Shown: piece by piece, positions 32,901 to 42,847 of the stretch
How positions within the stretch are numbered: the first letter of the stretch is position 1
Layout: each line of letters begins with the position of its first letter
Assembly (NCBI GenBank): GCA_020283715.1
Contig: JAIQCW010000091.1
Location: 1-42,847 of the forward strand
Length of the DNA: 42,847 bases
Direction of reading: 5' to 3'
Source: Cytauxzoon felis
Taxonomy: Eukaryota > Apicomplexa > Aconoidasida > Piroplasmida > Theileriidae
Translations under genes and position numbers: made by a program
The notes under the pieces: generated by a model
Databases searched by the model: none
The model's input: the letters and a program-made list of their open reading frames with translations, nothing else
What the model was told of the DNA's origin: nothing

Positions 32901-33960
32901 ATATTATATTTCGCTTCTAATTTCAACAAAAACATAATACGAATTATATGACTACAGTCCATGTAATATTTTCTGTTTCTTTTAACAAATGACCAACCGT
33001 TTACATCGCAGACATACGGTCCGTCTATAGTCCTTAATATATCAAATCCACAAACAGTTTGTCCAAAATGATCTACTATACGATATGCAATACTTTTCTC
33101 TTTAGTTGTTAATATCACTGGGAACCTCACTTCTTTACCGTCTGCGTACCTATTAACTCTTCCATCCAATGCAGGTGATTTTCTAGCTTCAGCATGTGCA
33201 AACATACATCCTACGGTATATACTTTGATATCAGTACCGAACGTAGACATAAACTCCTCATATATATATGTTCCATCCTTCCTAACTTTGTATACATCAG
33301 CGCAATATTTACTGCTTCTGTCATGCACTTTCCTGAAGAGTTTTTTGCAGCCGCCTCCAGTATTGCTTGGATAATAAATCCAGTTATTATGATTATCTGC
33401 ATCAATAGGCTTCTCAATAAATGGTTTATTTATCCTAACACCATTATAAACAATATAATCATAATGCTCTTCAAACGTATGCAATCCAGCACGAACGGCA
33501 TCATGGTCAACCAATATGTAATTAGGATGAGGAATTCTACACCTCTAAAAATATAGAAATAACTTTTATAGATATATACCTGTAGCTCGCGGTAGACATC
33601 AATTCTGGATTTAAATAACCGTTGTTTTTCCAAGTCATTCAATACGACTGGATTGTGCAAATTGATATATTCTATAGCCTAAATTAATTATATAAAACAT
33701 GACATGTTACGAACCTTTTCCAACGGGAATTTATATGAATAGAAGGCTATTAAACACTCGACTATTGGCCATTTATCGATAGGTTCATCTAAAATGACCT
33801 ATAGGCGTTTTCAATAAAAGATAGTAGAAAGTACATTTTCAGTAAATTTTATAATTCTAAAATCTCCAGTATCTTCTAGCAATTTTAATATAGACTGCAT
33901 GGGAGAACTTTCTACCTTATTGTCCATGGCACAAATGCCAAGAGTAAATACGCGCTGCAT
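29927..33960 (-). CDS. Diphosphoinositol-pentakisphosphate kinase (PPIP5K/VIP1)
   Basis: Four exons (33960-33835, 33798-33715, 33678-33580, 33544-29927) give 1308 aa. It makes and removes pyrophosphates on inositol hexakisphosphate. The three small 5' exons supply the start of the ATP-grasp kinase ([29 protein letters not shown]). Then come [28 protein letters not shown] and [10 protein letters not shown]. The histidine-phosphatase domain starts with [16 protein letters not shown] and includes [13 protein letters not shown] and [17 protein letters not shown] low-complexity Ala/Ser insert lies near residue 870. The C-terminal 200 residues are an extension with two LLCxRC motifs, not usual for the family. 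No ATG lies upstream of 33960 in frame. Confidence 0.93.
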
Positions 33961-34111
33961 ATTTCTGGAATGAGGGTTACATTTTCATCATCTATAAAAC
34001 ACTATAAATAGATTGGAATATATATACTTAATAATATAAAATAAAATTATACAAACTCAGACAATATGGTGTAAATAATACATGATATAATATTAAATAT
34101 ATTAGATTGTA

Positions 34112-35151
34112 TTAACAAAAAACATTTTTCGTATTTAAACGATTTACATCATCAATGTATAATTTAATTAGTCCGGAGTTGATCTTATCCCACGTGCAGG
34201 ATGAAAGTATGTTATAAATCATGGGTGAGCTGATTTTCAGAGGAATGTTATTTGATACCTATTTACTATATACATGGATATAATTGTAGTTTACCGTTAT
34301 TTTGTATTCTATTGCTCTAATGAACATATATTCATCCCTGTACTTTTTAATTGTCTCCACTTTGATTGCCTGAGATAATATCGTTCGAAAATTATATAAC
34401 TAACATCGAGTGGACAAATTTCATTATTCGATATGAGTTGTGATGATCCAAATATAAATGGGAGGAATTGATAATCGTCAATTCCCCAACAACCCTTGCT
34501 ACCGGCTGGTTCTAGTGTGTAACGATCTATTAGATGTCTAACTAATTCGAAATATCTATCAGCAAGTGAAATTTACATATAAATCAGCGTACCTATTTAT
34601 TACAATAAGTGTTAAAATCTCCAAATCATCGTCCTTTATGGTCCCTATTGAGTACAATTCGTTTAAAAATTGAATGAACTTTAATTCGTGACCTTAATGA
34701 TGATAATATATATAAATTAACTAATACCTGTACCATAATCAAGACGTTTGCCATTTCCAAATGAATGTAGGAAGTATTCTTTAATATTGGACAAAACAAT
34801 CTCAGAATCACAATTATCTACGACGTGATATTCTTCGATTAATTCATCATAAATCTTAATCATCATTATAGGCAATGTTACTGGACATACCATAATAACT
34901 TCGTTTAACCAATATGAAAATGCTATGTTACCGAATCTACAATTAACATTTAGTTTTGGATCATGTTTATCTGTGATGACGTATATTTTCTCTAAAAGAC
35001 AATATATACGTAGCGTTATGTGCAATTCTAACAACGAGCAGGTCCCATTTAGGTTTTTTATAAGATGAATACAAGAAGAATATCCGTTATTTGATAGAGA
35101 TTTATTTAAAAGTATCACAAAGTCTATAACATCATTACCAATGGACTCCAT
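34112..35151 (-). CDS. PTPA: PP2A phosphatase activator (PTPA)
   Basis: Five exons (35151-34728, 34692-34593, 34555-34405, 34369-34295, 34258-34112) encode 298 aa, the usual size. PTPA is a peptidyl-prolyl isomerase that activates protein phosphatase 2A. Hallmarks after splicing: RFGNIAFSYWLNEV, HSFGNGKRLDYGTGHELKF, RYTLEPAGSKGCWGIDDYQ, LPFIFGSSQLI and, near the end, DKINSGLIKLYIDDV. The conserved DYGTGHE spans the first intron junction, where an AAG acceptor is used. The four downstream exons are short and were placed by homology. The gene lies 151 bases downstream of the PPIP5K start, on the same strand. Confidence 0.9.
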
Positions 35152-35440
35152 TTAATCATTCTAGACAAATTAATAGATATATACTTAAGATTAAACAAGA
35201 AAGGATATATTTCAAATAAATTATAAGTATGATAATAGATTCCTATATTTTAATAATTGTTATTCCGTAAATATTTCTAAGAAAGCGTTTTATATTAGTA
35301 TAATAAACGCAGATATAAACAGCGACTATATATACAAATACATATATAACAATAACACATATTTAAACATAAAAATTTACTATAAGCTTAATACATCCCA
35401 TATTACTTATTATAAATTAAAATTTCATACTTGAAGGGTA

Positions 35441-35512
35441 GGGCGTATAGCTCAGTGGTAGAGCAGTTGACTGCAGATCAACGGGTCCATGGTTCGACTC
35501 CGTGTGCGCCCT
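35441..35512 (+). tRNA. tRNA-Cys (anticodon GCA)
   Basis: A full cloverleaf is visible: acceptor stem GGGCGTA paired with TGCGCCC, D arm GCTCAGTGGTAGAGC, anticodon stem GTTGA / TCAAC around loop CTGCAGA (anticodon GCA), and T arm with GGTTCGACTCC (B box). No intron. The discriminator base is T, as usual for Cys. The nearest T4 run downstream is about 60 bases away. Confidence 0.95.
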
Positions 35513-35599
35513 TATAGTTATTATCGTGGATATAATGTTATAATAATTCACATATATAAATATATAGTGTTTTATAACAAATTTACGGTAATGCTTCAT

Positions 35600-36389
35600 T
35601 TAAAGTGATGTGTATTTATGCGATACAAACAACATATTATCAATACTTATTATAGCGTTGTAATATGTGATTCCAAATTCCGTGGTTATATATGCGATTA
35701 ATGTGTTATATATGACCTTATATTCCATCAGTTTCGTGTAACGGTAGTGAAGTATAACCTTGAAGAAGTCTCTACAAATAATGATAATCATTAATGTCGC
35801 GTTATACCTTCAAATTGTTATGCCTAATGTAAAAATGTATAAGACGCGTAGATTGAACTATAGTTCTTAGTATACATAATAACGTTTTAGCTACATCTGC
35901 GATCCTTTCCGTATTTATATAATCTTTAATTGAATAAAAAGTGTTAACACTTGACATTATAAAACATAAACATAAGGCCAGCATACAAATATCCAGTATT
36001 CCTTCAACAGTTTTATAATACTTTGAACCCTTGAAATAAATCGGTTATGTCTATTATAGTGAACGTACCCGAAGTATATATGTAATGTATATTTCGAGAC
36101 CAAATAAAAGTGTAATAGATAGTTCAATTGTAATAACAATAATATTTGGATCATCTAGAATTATGTTGCTTATGACGACGAGCAGGTTAGAAATAAATAA
36201 TACTAGATATAGCTTTGGCGAAATATCTGAATAAAACAACTTTAAACATACGGTATTAATTTTATTTTGAATATTATTGTATTTTATTCCATCTATTCTT
36301 TCATTATTAGGTATTATTTCAGTATTGTTTAAGTATGTGTAACATTTTTTAATCGATATTAACTTCGACATCTCATCATACCCTTCCAT
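35600..36389 (-). CDS. Small voltage-sensor-domain-like membrane protein
   Basis: Exons 36389-36069 and 36029-35808 are clear. The last exon is either 35771-35718 (198 aa total) or 35758-35600 (233 aa total), both in frame through different acceptors. Four hydrophobic segments follow an N-terminal cytosolic stretch. S1-like KLYLVLFISNLLVVISNII, S2-like ELSITLLFGLEIYITYIL, S3-like VEGILDICMLALCLCFIM and S4-like AKTLLCILRTIVQSTRLIHF line up by eye with HVCN1/TPTE voltage sensors. Phe96 and Glu99 sit where the S2 charge-transfer pair lies, and the S3 Asp is kept. The S1 position that is Asp in proton channels is Asn68, and the S4 arginines are sparse. No pore or phosphatase follows. The identification is tentative. 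Confidence 0.5.
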
Positions 36390-36474
36390 TATACAAATAC
36401 ATTCATATCGATGTATAATTTAAAAATTAAAAAAATTATTGATTTGAATACAATCAATATGTATTAGTGGGTGA

Positions 36475-37415
36475 TTAATAGACACATTTCATACAAAGTG
36501 GGCATGTTGCACTTTTCTGTAACCATAAATCAATGCAATCAACATGATAACCATGTTGACATTTAAGTACCTTTAGTTTATCACTATCTGAAAAATCTTC
36601 AAGGCATATGCCACAAGAAGATGAAATATTGTAATCGGATTCATTAAAAGTGGTGGTGATGGACCATATTTTATTGATATATGGCAAAACTTTGGTACGT
36701 CCAATATTCACTCTCTGTGGAAACGAAAAACGATATATAGACATCATAAATACAAATCGAATGACGTATATTGTCATTACGTAGCAAACAACCGTGAACA
36801 TTTGAGGTTTATTGCAAAAATGTGTCGACCTTGAAATTGAAATACCGATAATATACCATATATATATAAACACACTTAATCTTTTACACATATTCCAACC
36901 ACGACTACTCATTATAACCGATATGCTAAGCCATTATAATCGATATGCAATCAAACTTACCAATAAATTTTTTCCTGCGTACTCGCAGATTTTAATCTAT
37001 TTAAGAGATAAATCAAGACCATGCGAATGATTAATTGTAGCGTTAATACAAGGCGATAGATGAATAACCACCTAGTAATCATAATAATAGGACTACAAGT
37101 TACTTACATATAAACGATTCTAACACATTTTACACAAGAGAATTCATAATACCTGGAGATAAAAAAATTGGGTATAAATAGCATTAAATTGACTATAAAT
37201 GTGAGAAACATAGTATGCTTTAAAAAATTAAGGGTCTTGTTTGGCGATAGTACAGTTAAATCCATCAAAGCATAGTTTTCAGGATGCCTAGATACATAAC
37301 TACCATTTCTATATCTCCTCAAGCAAACAAAATATTCAATTATTGGCTTTAAATGGACATTTTCGTGTTCCAAACGACTGCCCAAATTGTTTTCACGTGT
37401 GCCATTTTCCGGCAT
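36475..37415 (-). CDS. Multi-pass RING-H2 E3 ubiquitin ligase
   Basis: Read as exons 37415-37153, an optional 12-nt exon 37119-37108, 37071-36961 and 36925-36475 (278 aa, or 274 without the microexon). The C-terminal domain is a canonical RING-H2: CGICLEDF, a 14-residue gap, CQHGYHVDCIDLWL and CPLC. Upstream are about four hydrophobic segments (FLKHTMFLTFIVNLMLFIPN, LTLQLIIRMVLIYLL, IYIWYIIGISIS, VVCYVMTIYVIRFVFMM). The last exon alone makes a 145-residue ORF with its own ATG (36912), so a shorter two-pass form remains possible. The joined reading is preferred because the splice keeps the frame and the architecture resembles multi-pass RING-H2 proteins of plants and protists. The membrane is probably ER or Golgi. 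Substrates are unknown. Confidence 0.7.
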
Positions 37416-37697
37416 TTCTAGAAATCAGCACGATAACATAAAGATATATTATTTAGAAACTATATTACAACTTATAAGTAAATTAACAAAGAATGATAAC
37501 ATATTACACATTTTAACACGTGTGATTCAAAAAATATATTTACTAATGCACTATAGCTGTTTATACCATATTTGTGAAGCGAGACTAAAAATAAGTTATT
37601 GTGCAATTTTATACGATACCATTAAATCTTAAACTGATTATTATTAGATATACTAAGATATTCAGACCTCAAATATATTTTTAGTGATATGTAAGAT

Positions 37698-40600
37698 TTA
37701 TATTAGACATTTATAACATGACAAAATTTCGTCTAACTTTGTCCCATCTTTCAACAAATGCTTGTATTCTTCAAATAAAAAGGTATTATCAAGTAGATAG
37801 TGCTTCTCAAAAGATGCCCTATTGTTTATTCCGTTATTATACATGGTCTTCAACATATTTGATATATTTCCGGAATACTTTATTGGTTGTATAAAATCAT
37901 CCATTGTTACCGTTAGGAATTTCTTATATTTACTGAGAGGATTATATATTAAACCGAAGCAGAAATGCTGTGCAAATATTCTGGTAGTTAGTGGATGTTC
38001 AAGGTTCAATTGTATTTTTACATTATCCAGATGATAATTGAGTGGTGCGTAGTATCGCTCTACATAAACTTCAACTGCATCATTCTCTTTATTATAAGAT
38101 GGTAGTGGTGTATTTTTTATATTTTTTGATATAATTAAAGGTGAATCGATTTTTGACAGATGAGTTACATCTACTTGTAATATATTCTTCATTGTAATTT
38201 TATCATTTCCTACAAGCATATTATAAACTACACATTCTGGCTTGAAATTTGAATATCTGTTTTCTAAATACACACATTCTATTCCATTAATGTTATTCAT
38301 ACACATATATCCGTGTTTATCTGTCGAATTTGCCAAATATTTGTTATTAATAGCAATTTTATCAGTAAGGCACTCTATAATACACTCTTTAATCAATTTT
38401 TTATTATCTGATGTTGCTGTTTTTATTTTTTCATTCCAATTTATATCTTCATTAAACATTGAATTAAAATTTATCTTAATAATATTATATACTTGAATAG
38501 CTTGAAGAAATATTTCTTTTAGTGATTTCTCACTCAAAGAATATGATTTGCAGAAATCAGATTTATTAGTACCAATTTTACTATATTCGCAACATATCCA
38601 AATTAACAAATCAACATCATTAGTAAATGATGGAAGGTTAGAAGATGTTTTGTCTGAGTCTATAAATATTGGACCATTAAACGATAAAGCTGATATTACA
38701 AAGAATGCTAGGCGAATATAATCTGAACTATTTCCACGATTTAATGAGGCATATATCATCTTTGAATAACGAGGTTCCATAGGTATAAGGGACAAACATT
38801 GTCCAAGTTTAGTAATTTCAATATTCCTCGTTTCATTTATCACGTTATAATCACAAATATTAGGATAATATGCAGATATTTTAAATGGATCAGATGTTAT
38901 TTTAGAATACAAGGTATTATATCCCGGGTCATTCACCTTAGGTATTTTTATAGCACCTAATATTATCAAAGATTTGAGAGATATATTAATATGTTCAATA
39001 GGTGGCATGGTTAAGAATGGAAAATTATGATGATCAGAAATACCTAAATTATGAAATATTAAAAAATATATAAAATACCGATAAATGTAAGTAATAATAG
39101 TGCATTTTCTAAGTTACAGCTTGTTATTTCAGCAGGAGTATGATCTTCAAATGATTCATACACAGCTTTCGTATATAATCTATAACAATGACCATGACCT
39201 AGTCTACCTGTTCTCCCAGCCCTTTGTTCAGCGGATGATTTGGATATATTACACACATAAAAATTAGATACACCTTGTGCAATATCATAATGCTTTCTCT
39301 TTTCTTTACCACAGTCAATTACATATCTATAATTCTTAATAATTTTTATTTAGTAAATTACCTGATATTTGGCAATGTTACTGACGTTTCAGCCACATTC
39401 GTTGATAAAATAACAACCCTTTCATTGTCTTTAGGCATTAGAAATGATTCCATCTAATATATTATAGATAAATATTCTTTATTTAATACCTGTTCTTCGT
39501 CTGTTTGTGATGCATGTAAAATGATTATTTTCAAGTACCCAGAAGAGTCCGAACCATACCACTTAGAAGTATTCATCTTTACAAAGCTTTTAGATAGAAT
39601 ATCAAGCTCAAATTGATATGGTGCATCATCATTTTCTTCATTAAAATAGTCGTCGTAATCGAATGACAAGTCTTCTGTAGGTAAATTTTCATCATCTTCA
39701 TCCAAATCAAAATTTTCATCGTCCCCACCCAAATTGTTTTGTACACTAGTTTCATGTGATTCATATGTTAAAATATGCATGTGTTTTTCATTTATCAACC
39801 TCTTTAATCTGTATAATTCTTCCTTTCCTGTGAGAAATACCAATATACTCCCCGGTGGTAATAATCTGTGAATTTTTAATATTTTATCTCTAGCAGCTAA
39901 TAAGTAATCAGTAGTTGTCTTTCTAGAATAATGAATAGTGCAATTACGCACATTTGCAGGTATTTGTAGATGTGTTATGTTATTTTCAAACAATTTAGAC
40001 TCCAAAAAATCTTCTTTCTTTATAGTAGCAGACATTATAATCAGCCTATACCATTCAACAATTATTAAATAGAAACAAACTTTAGAGGAGGTAATGTAGT
40101 ATCTCCATTATTATATCTCATCCTTCTAATTTTAACTATCCTTGATAGTATTCCGATCAAAATATCAGAATTAGTTTTTCTTTCATGGGCTTCATCAATA
40201 ATAATAACACTGTACTTACTTAAAAGATAAATAGAAATATATATATATTATCATACCTGCACAAAAGATCAACACGCAATTCATTAAGGAGAATACCATC
40301 CGTCATAAACTTAATTTTACATGTTTCAGCATTATAACATCTATTATAGCGAACCTATTAAATAAACAATTGAAAATTGATCAATACCTGATATCCAACA
40401 AGTGACTTTGAGTTCAATTCCATAGAAACTTGTTGTGCTATTGCAATGCATGCGACTCGTCTGATCTGAGTTATACCGATCAGTTTGTTGTCAATACAGA
40501 ACCCATGTTCATATAGAAATTGTGGAATCTAACAAAATATATTTGTGAATAAAATGGATTACCTGAGTTGATTTACCCGTACCTGTATCACCAAATATTA

Positions 40601-41206
40601 GTAATACATCATTACTTTTAACAGAATCAATAATTTCATGTTCCATCATACAGGATGGTAGCACCATTCTTTTTATGTTAATATCAAAGTCGCGGTCAAC
40701 ATATATCCCCTTATAATCAGGGTTAGTATACATAGTTTCTGAAATTTTAACTTCATTCGTAGTTGTTTTGTGCAGATGTGTAGGAGTTGTAACATCTATA
40801 ATAGAAGAAGTACTAGGTTGCGATACATGGGATGACTCATCACGCGCAATCGAATCATCTCCAGCAATATTAGTGGATATATCAACATGGCAACTTTCAC
40901 TAAAACAAATTATATAATGATATATTATATAAATACCTATCCATATGGTAGCGGTTTCTTTTAGAAGAATCATTCGAGTTGAATATACATGATTCATCGA
41001 TTAATGCGCTCATAATTTGTTGTTGATCTAATATGATATATTAATAAGTAAGAAAAAATACTAATTGGTATGCGATATTTATTAATTTTATGCAAATATG
41101 AACGAATCTCCTGTTCTTTTAATATGTTATCCTATATATGTATATATAATAAAAATCATCTCACCTTATATTTCCTTTTTCTTATCTTAGAAGTTTTAAA
41201 AGACAT
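37698..41206 (-). CDS. DEAH-box RNA helicase, DHX37/Dhr1 type
   Basis: About ten exons. The start exons were read as 41206-41165, 41131-41062, 41027-40937 and 40899 onward, giving [14 protein letters not shown] as the basic N-terminus. Helicase motifs appear in order: [10 protein letters not shown] (I), [10 protein letters not shown] (II), SATIKKEDF (III), [12 protein letters not shown] (IV-V region) and [11 protein letters not shown] (VI). [10 protein letters not shown] plus GVSNFYVC and an acidic insert near [18 protein letters not shown] fit DHX37. Yeast Dhr1 displaces U3 snoRNA during small-subunit assembly in the nucleolus; that role is inferred. The last exon (39008-37698) holds the winged-helix, ratchet and OB-fold region and ends at 37698. 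The exact boundaries of the middle exons were not all summed. Confidence 0.88.
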
Positions 41207-41374
41207 GATAAAATATTTAATGCGAACAGAAATATATTCTAAGATTATAACTGAATATGAGGAAAATATTGTTGCTAATAATATATGGTAATAGGTAATG
41301 GAACAAACTATCAGTTAAATGTAATTAACGGCATAACTGAGTTTAATTAAAAAATAACTAAAAATCATATGAGA

Positions 41375-42106
41375 TTAGAATACGAAACAGACTATAAATA
41401 AAATTATAGTCAATAATATTATAATAAAAGTCAAGCGTCTTTTATTACTGTTATAAATAATTTCATTAAATCGCTCTCTATTACGATTAATGATACTATA
41501 TGTACTGTCTACATTTGTATTCATGTCACCTAGCAATCTTGTATGCAAGTTAACTTCATCTCTGATGTTATAACTAATAGATTTAATTGCACTGGCGCTG
41601 TTGTCTAAGAAATCAAGTTCATCGTCCTGCATCCTTATCATTGTATCTCCATAATCAATCAATCCATCATTTGAAAGCTTTTTATTATCATTATTATCGA
41701 CACTCTAGACAGTAATGTAATGAATGTCTGATGACGTACCTTGTAAGAAATATGGGCATTCGAGGGTTGGTCAACAGTTGAGAAATTTTTTAAAAATAGA
41801 TCCAGAGAATTATAAGAACTAATGATATTATCTAGTTCAAGACGCTTAGATTCCAACGAAGTCTTGTCAATTGATTTTATCACAAAGTCGCTATATATAT
41901 TTTCAAGATTGTTAATTGCCTGTAAATATAAAATCTAGGTGAACATAATATACCTTCTTAAGTAGTGTCGTTTTAGCTCTTATTATTGTAATGTACTTTA
42001 AGTTTTCAGTCTTATCTAATTGCGATGTGTAAAGCGATGCATAATAATCTGCAGAGTTCAATAATGTTTTAGCACTTTGAATATCTGAATTCCATAATTC
42101 ATCCAT
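41375..42106 (-). CDS. Qc-SNARE (syntaxin 8/6-like), zero-layer His
   Basis: Three exons (42106-41954, 41919-41740, 41704-41375) encode 220 aa. The N-terminal 100 residues are helical. The SNARE motif begins IRMQDDELDFLDNSASAIKS and aligns without a gap to the syntaxin 8 type Qc motif. A C-terminal anchor follows (LTFIIILLTIILFIVCFVF). At the central layer, where Qc-SNAREs have Gln, this protein has His165 (codon cat, 41545-41543). The gene sits divergently from PDAP1 and downstream of the helicase start on the same strand. Fusion at endosomes, Golgi or secretory organelles is inferred from the family. The Qc class is firmer than the subtype. Confidence 0.83.
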
Positions 42107-42284
42107 TTAATAATTTCACAATTAAATATGAAAATATAGTTAAATTAGTTATTGCAATGGGCAAAAATATAATAAAATAGATTCATCACAATCCCCAATA
42201 CATTAACGACAGTACCTCCTACTATTAGTTATAACATAATATACAATTGGTGTTGATTATGTTTATCAATTATATTTATGCAAA

Positions 42285-42847
42285 ATGGCACACAAATCTC
42301 GCGGATCACACAAGAAATTTACGTCGAAAGGTAGACAACGTCATCTAGCTACCGATGATGAAGTAATTGCCAGGAACAATGCAATATACGATAATGAATT
42401 GCAAGAATCAAATTCAGACGATAGTAATGTTATGGTATTAGCAACATATATTGTGATATATATTTATAGGATGAAGAATCATCGCTCGAATCATCCGAAG
42501 AAGTAACATTTATGTTATTATATTTTATATTACAGAACTCATATATAATCGAAGTATGTAACCCAAATAAAAATCGTAAGGCCATTGAAAAAACTGGAAT
42601 TACGGAGCTGAGCAGAAGGGAAAGGGAGGAGCTACAACGACAACAATGGGAACGACAAAAAATGGTAATCTATTATAAATATAATTAAATATAATTAGAA
42701 ACTGATTGCGGAGGGAAAATTACCTTCAGCACAAGCTGATTTGAAAAGGTAACTATTGGATATGTAATATGAACAAAAATCAGGTTAGCAGAAATAAGAA
42801 AAGCAAGAGAAGAAGCAATGGCAAAAAAAAATGTCATCAAACAGAAA
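42285..42847 (+). CDS. PDAP1/HASPP28-like phosphoprotein, 3' truncated by window
   Basis: Exons 42285-42428, 42470-42502, 42536-42663 and further short exons run off the right edge. The protein starts MAHKSRGSHKKFTSKGRQRH and has a short acidic Ser-rich block (DEESSLESSEE). It then carries the family core: VCNPNKNRKA, ELSRREREEL, then KLPSAQADLKR and LAEIRKAREEAMAKK. PDAP1 (28-kDa heat- and acid-stable phosphoprotein) is a small, mostly disordered protein of eukaryotes with suggested roles in translation and RNA binding. The basic N-terminus is like that of the family. The stop codon is outside the window. Confidence 0.88.

Noticed and set aside
37387..37632. 81-residue ORF (+) between the RING and helicase genes
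   Set aside because: Begins with TTG, overlaps the RING start, and has no ATG early enough or any recognised feature.

Overview
The window reads as nuclear DNA of an apicomplexan parasite, most likely a piroplasm close to Babesia microti. I infer this from the AT-rich, densely packed genes on both strands, the very short GT-AG introns (most 31-55 nt), a plasmepsin IX/X-type protease, a CPW-WPC protein, an SF-assemblin, a MAPK15/ERK7-type kinase and a free-standing COX2 C-terminal half. No bacterial operons, CRISPR arrays or intact transposons were seen. Gene models below come from reading exons by eye. Nearly all were checked so that exon lengths sum to a multiple of three.

Layout. 434-3386 (+): a Qa-SNARE and a CDK5RAP3/C53 homologue. 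3416-3877 (-): ribosomal protein eL14. 4395-5408 (+): an SF-assemblin, ending one base from the stop of succinyl-CoA ligase beta (5410-6714, -). 6855-8580 (-): an ERK7-like MAP kinase whose frame breaks at a run of seven A. A 1.2 kb non-coding stretch follows. 9783-11094 (+): a secreted, probably GPI-anchored protein. 11114-13304 (-): LSG1 GTPase. 13446-14443 and 14483-14983 (+): mitochondrial bL17m and COX2b. 15129-16031 (-): a nine-exon CPW-WPC protein whose first codons overlap those of DPH2 (16015-17562, +). 17621-18788 (+): bL15m. 18815-19255 (-): a BAP31-like membrane protein. 19353-22556 (+): beta-COP. 22590-24680 (+): a heptatricopeptide-type protein. 25362-26773 (-): a secreted lectin-like protein. 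27272-27996 (+): VPS28. 28181-29882 (+): a plasmepsin IX/X-like protease. 29927-33960 (-): PPIP5K/VIP1. 34112-35151 (-): PTPA. 35441-35512 (+): tRNA-Cys. 35600-36389 (-): a voltage-sensor-like membrane protein. 36475-37415 (-): a multi-pass RING-H2 protein. 37698-41206 (-): DHX37-type helicase. 41375-42106 (-): a Qc-SNARE. 42285-end (+): PDAP1, cut by the window edge.

Functionally the region mixes housekeeping (cytosolic and mitochondrial ribosomes, ribosome assembly, vesicle traffic, TCA cycle, diphthamide) with parasite-specific secreted or developmental genes (CPW-WPC, protease, lectin-like, GPI-type, SF-assemblin). The most striking observations are two SNAREs that both lack the zero-layer glutamine (Arg in the Qa, His in the Qc), the head-to-head overlap of DPH2 and the CPW-WPC gene, the interrupted ERK7, a C53 without the usual Trp-containing linker motifs, and the voltage-sensor-only protein with Asn at the place where proton channels carry Asp.
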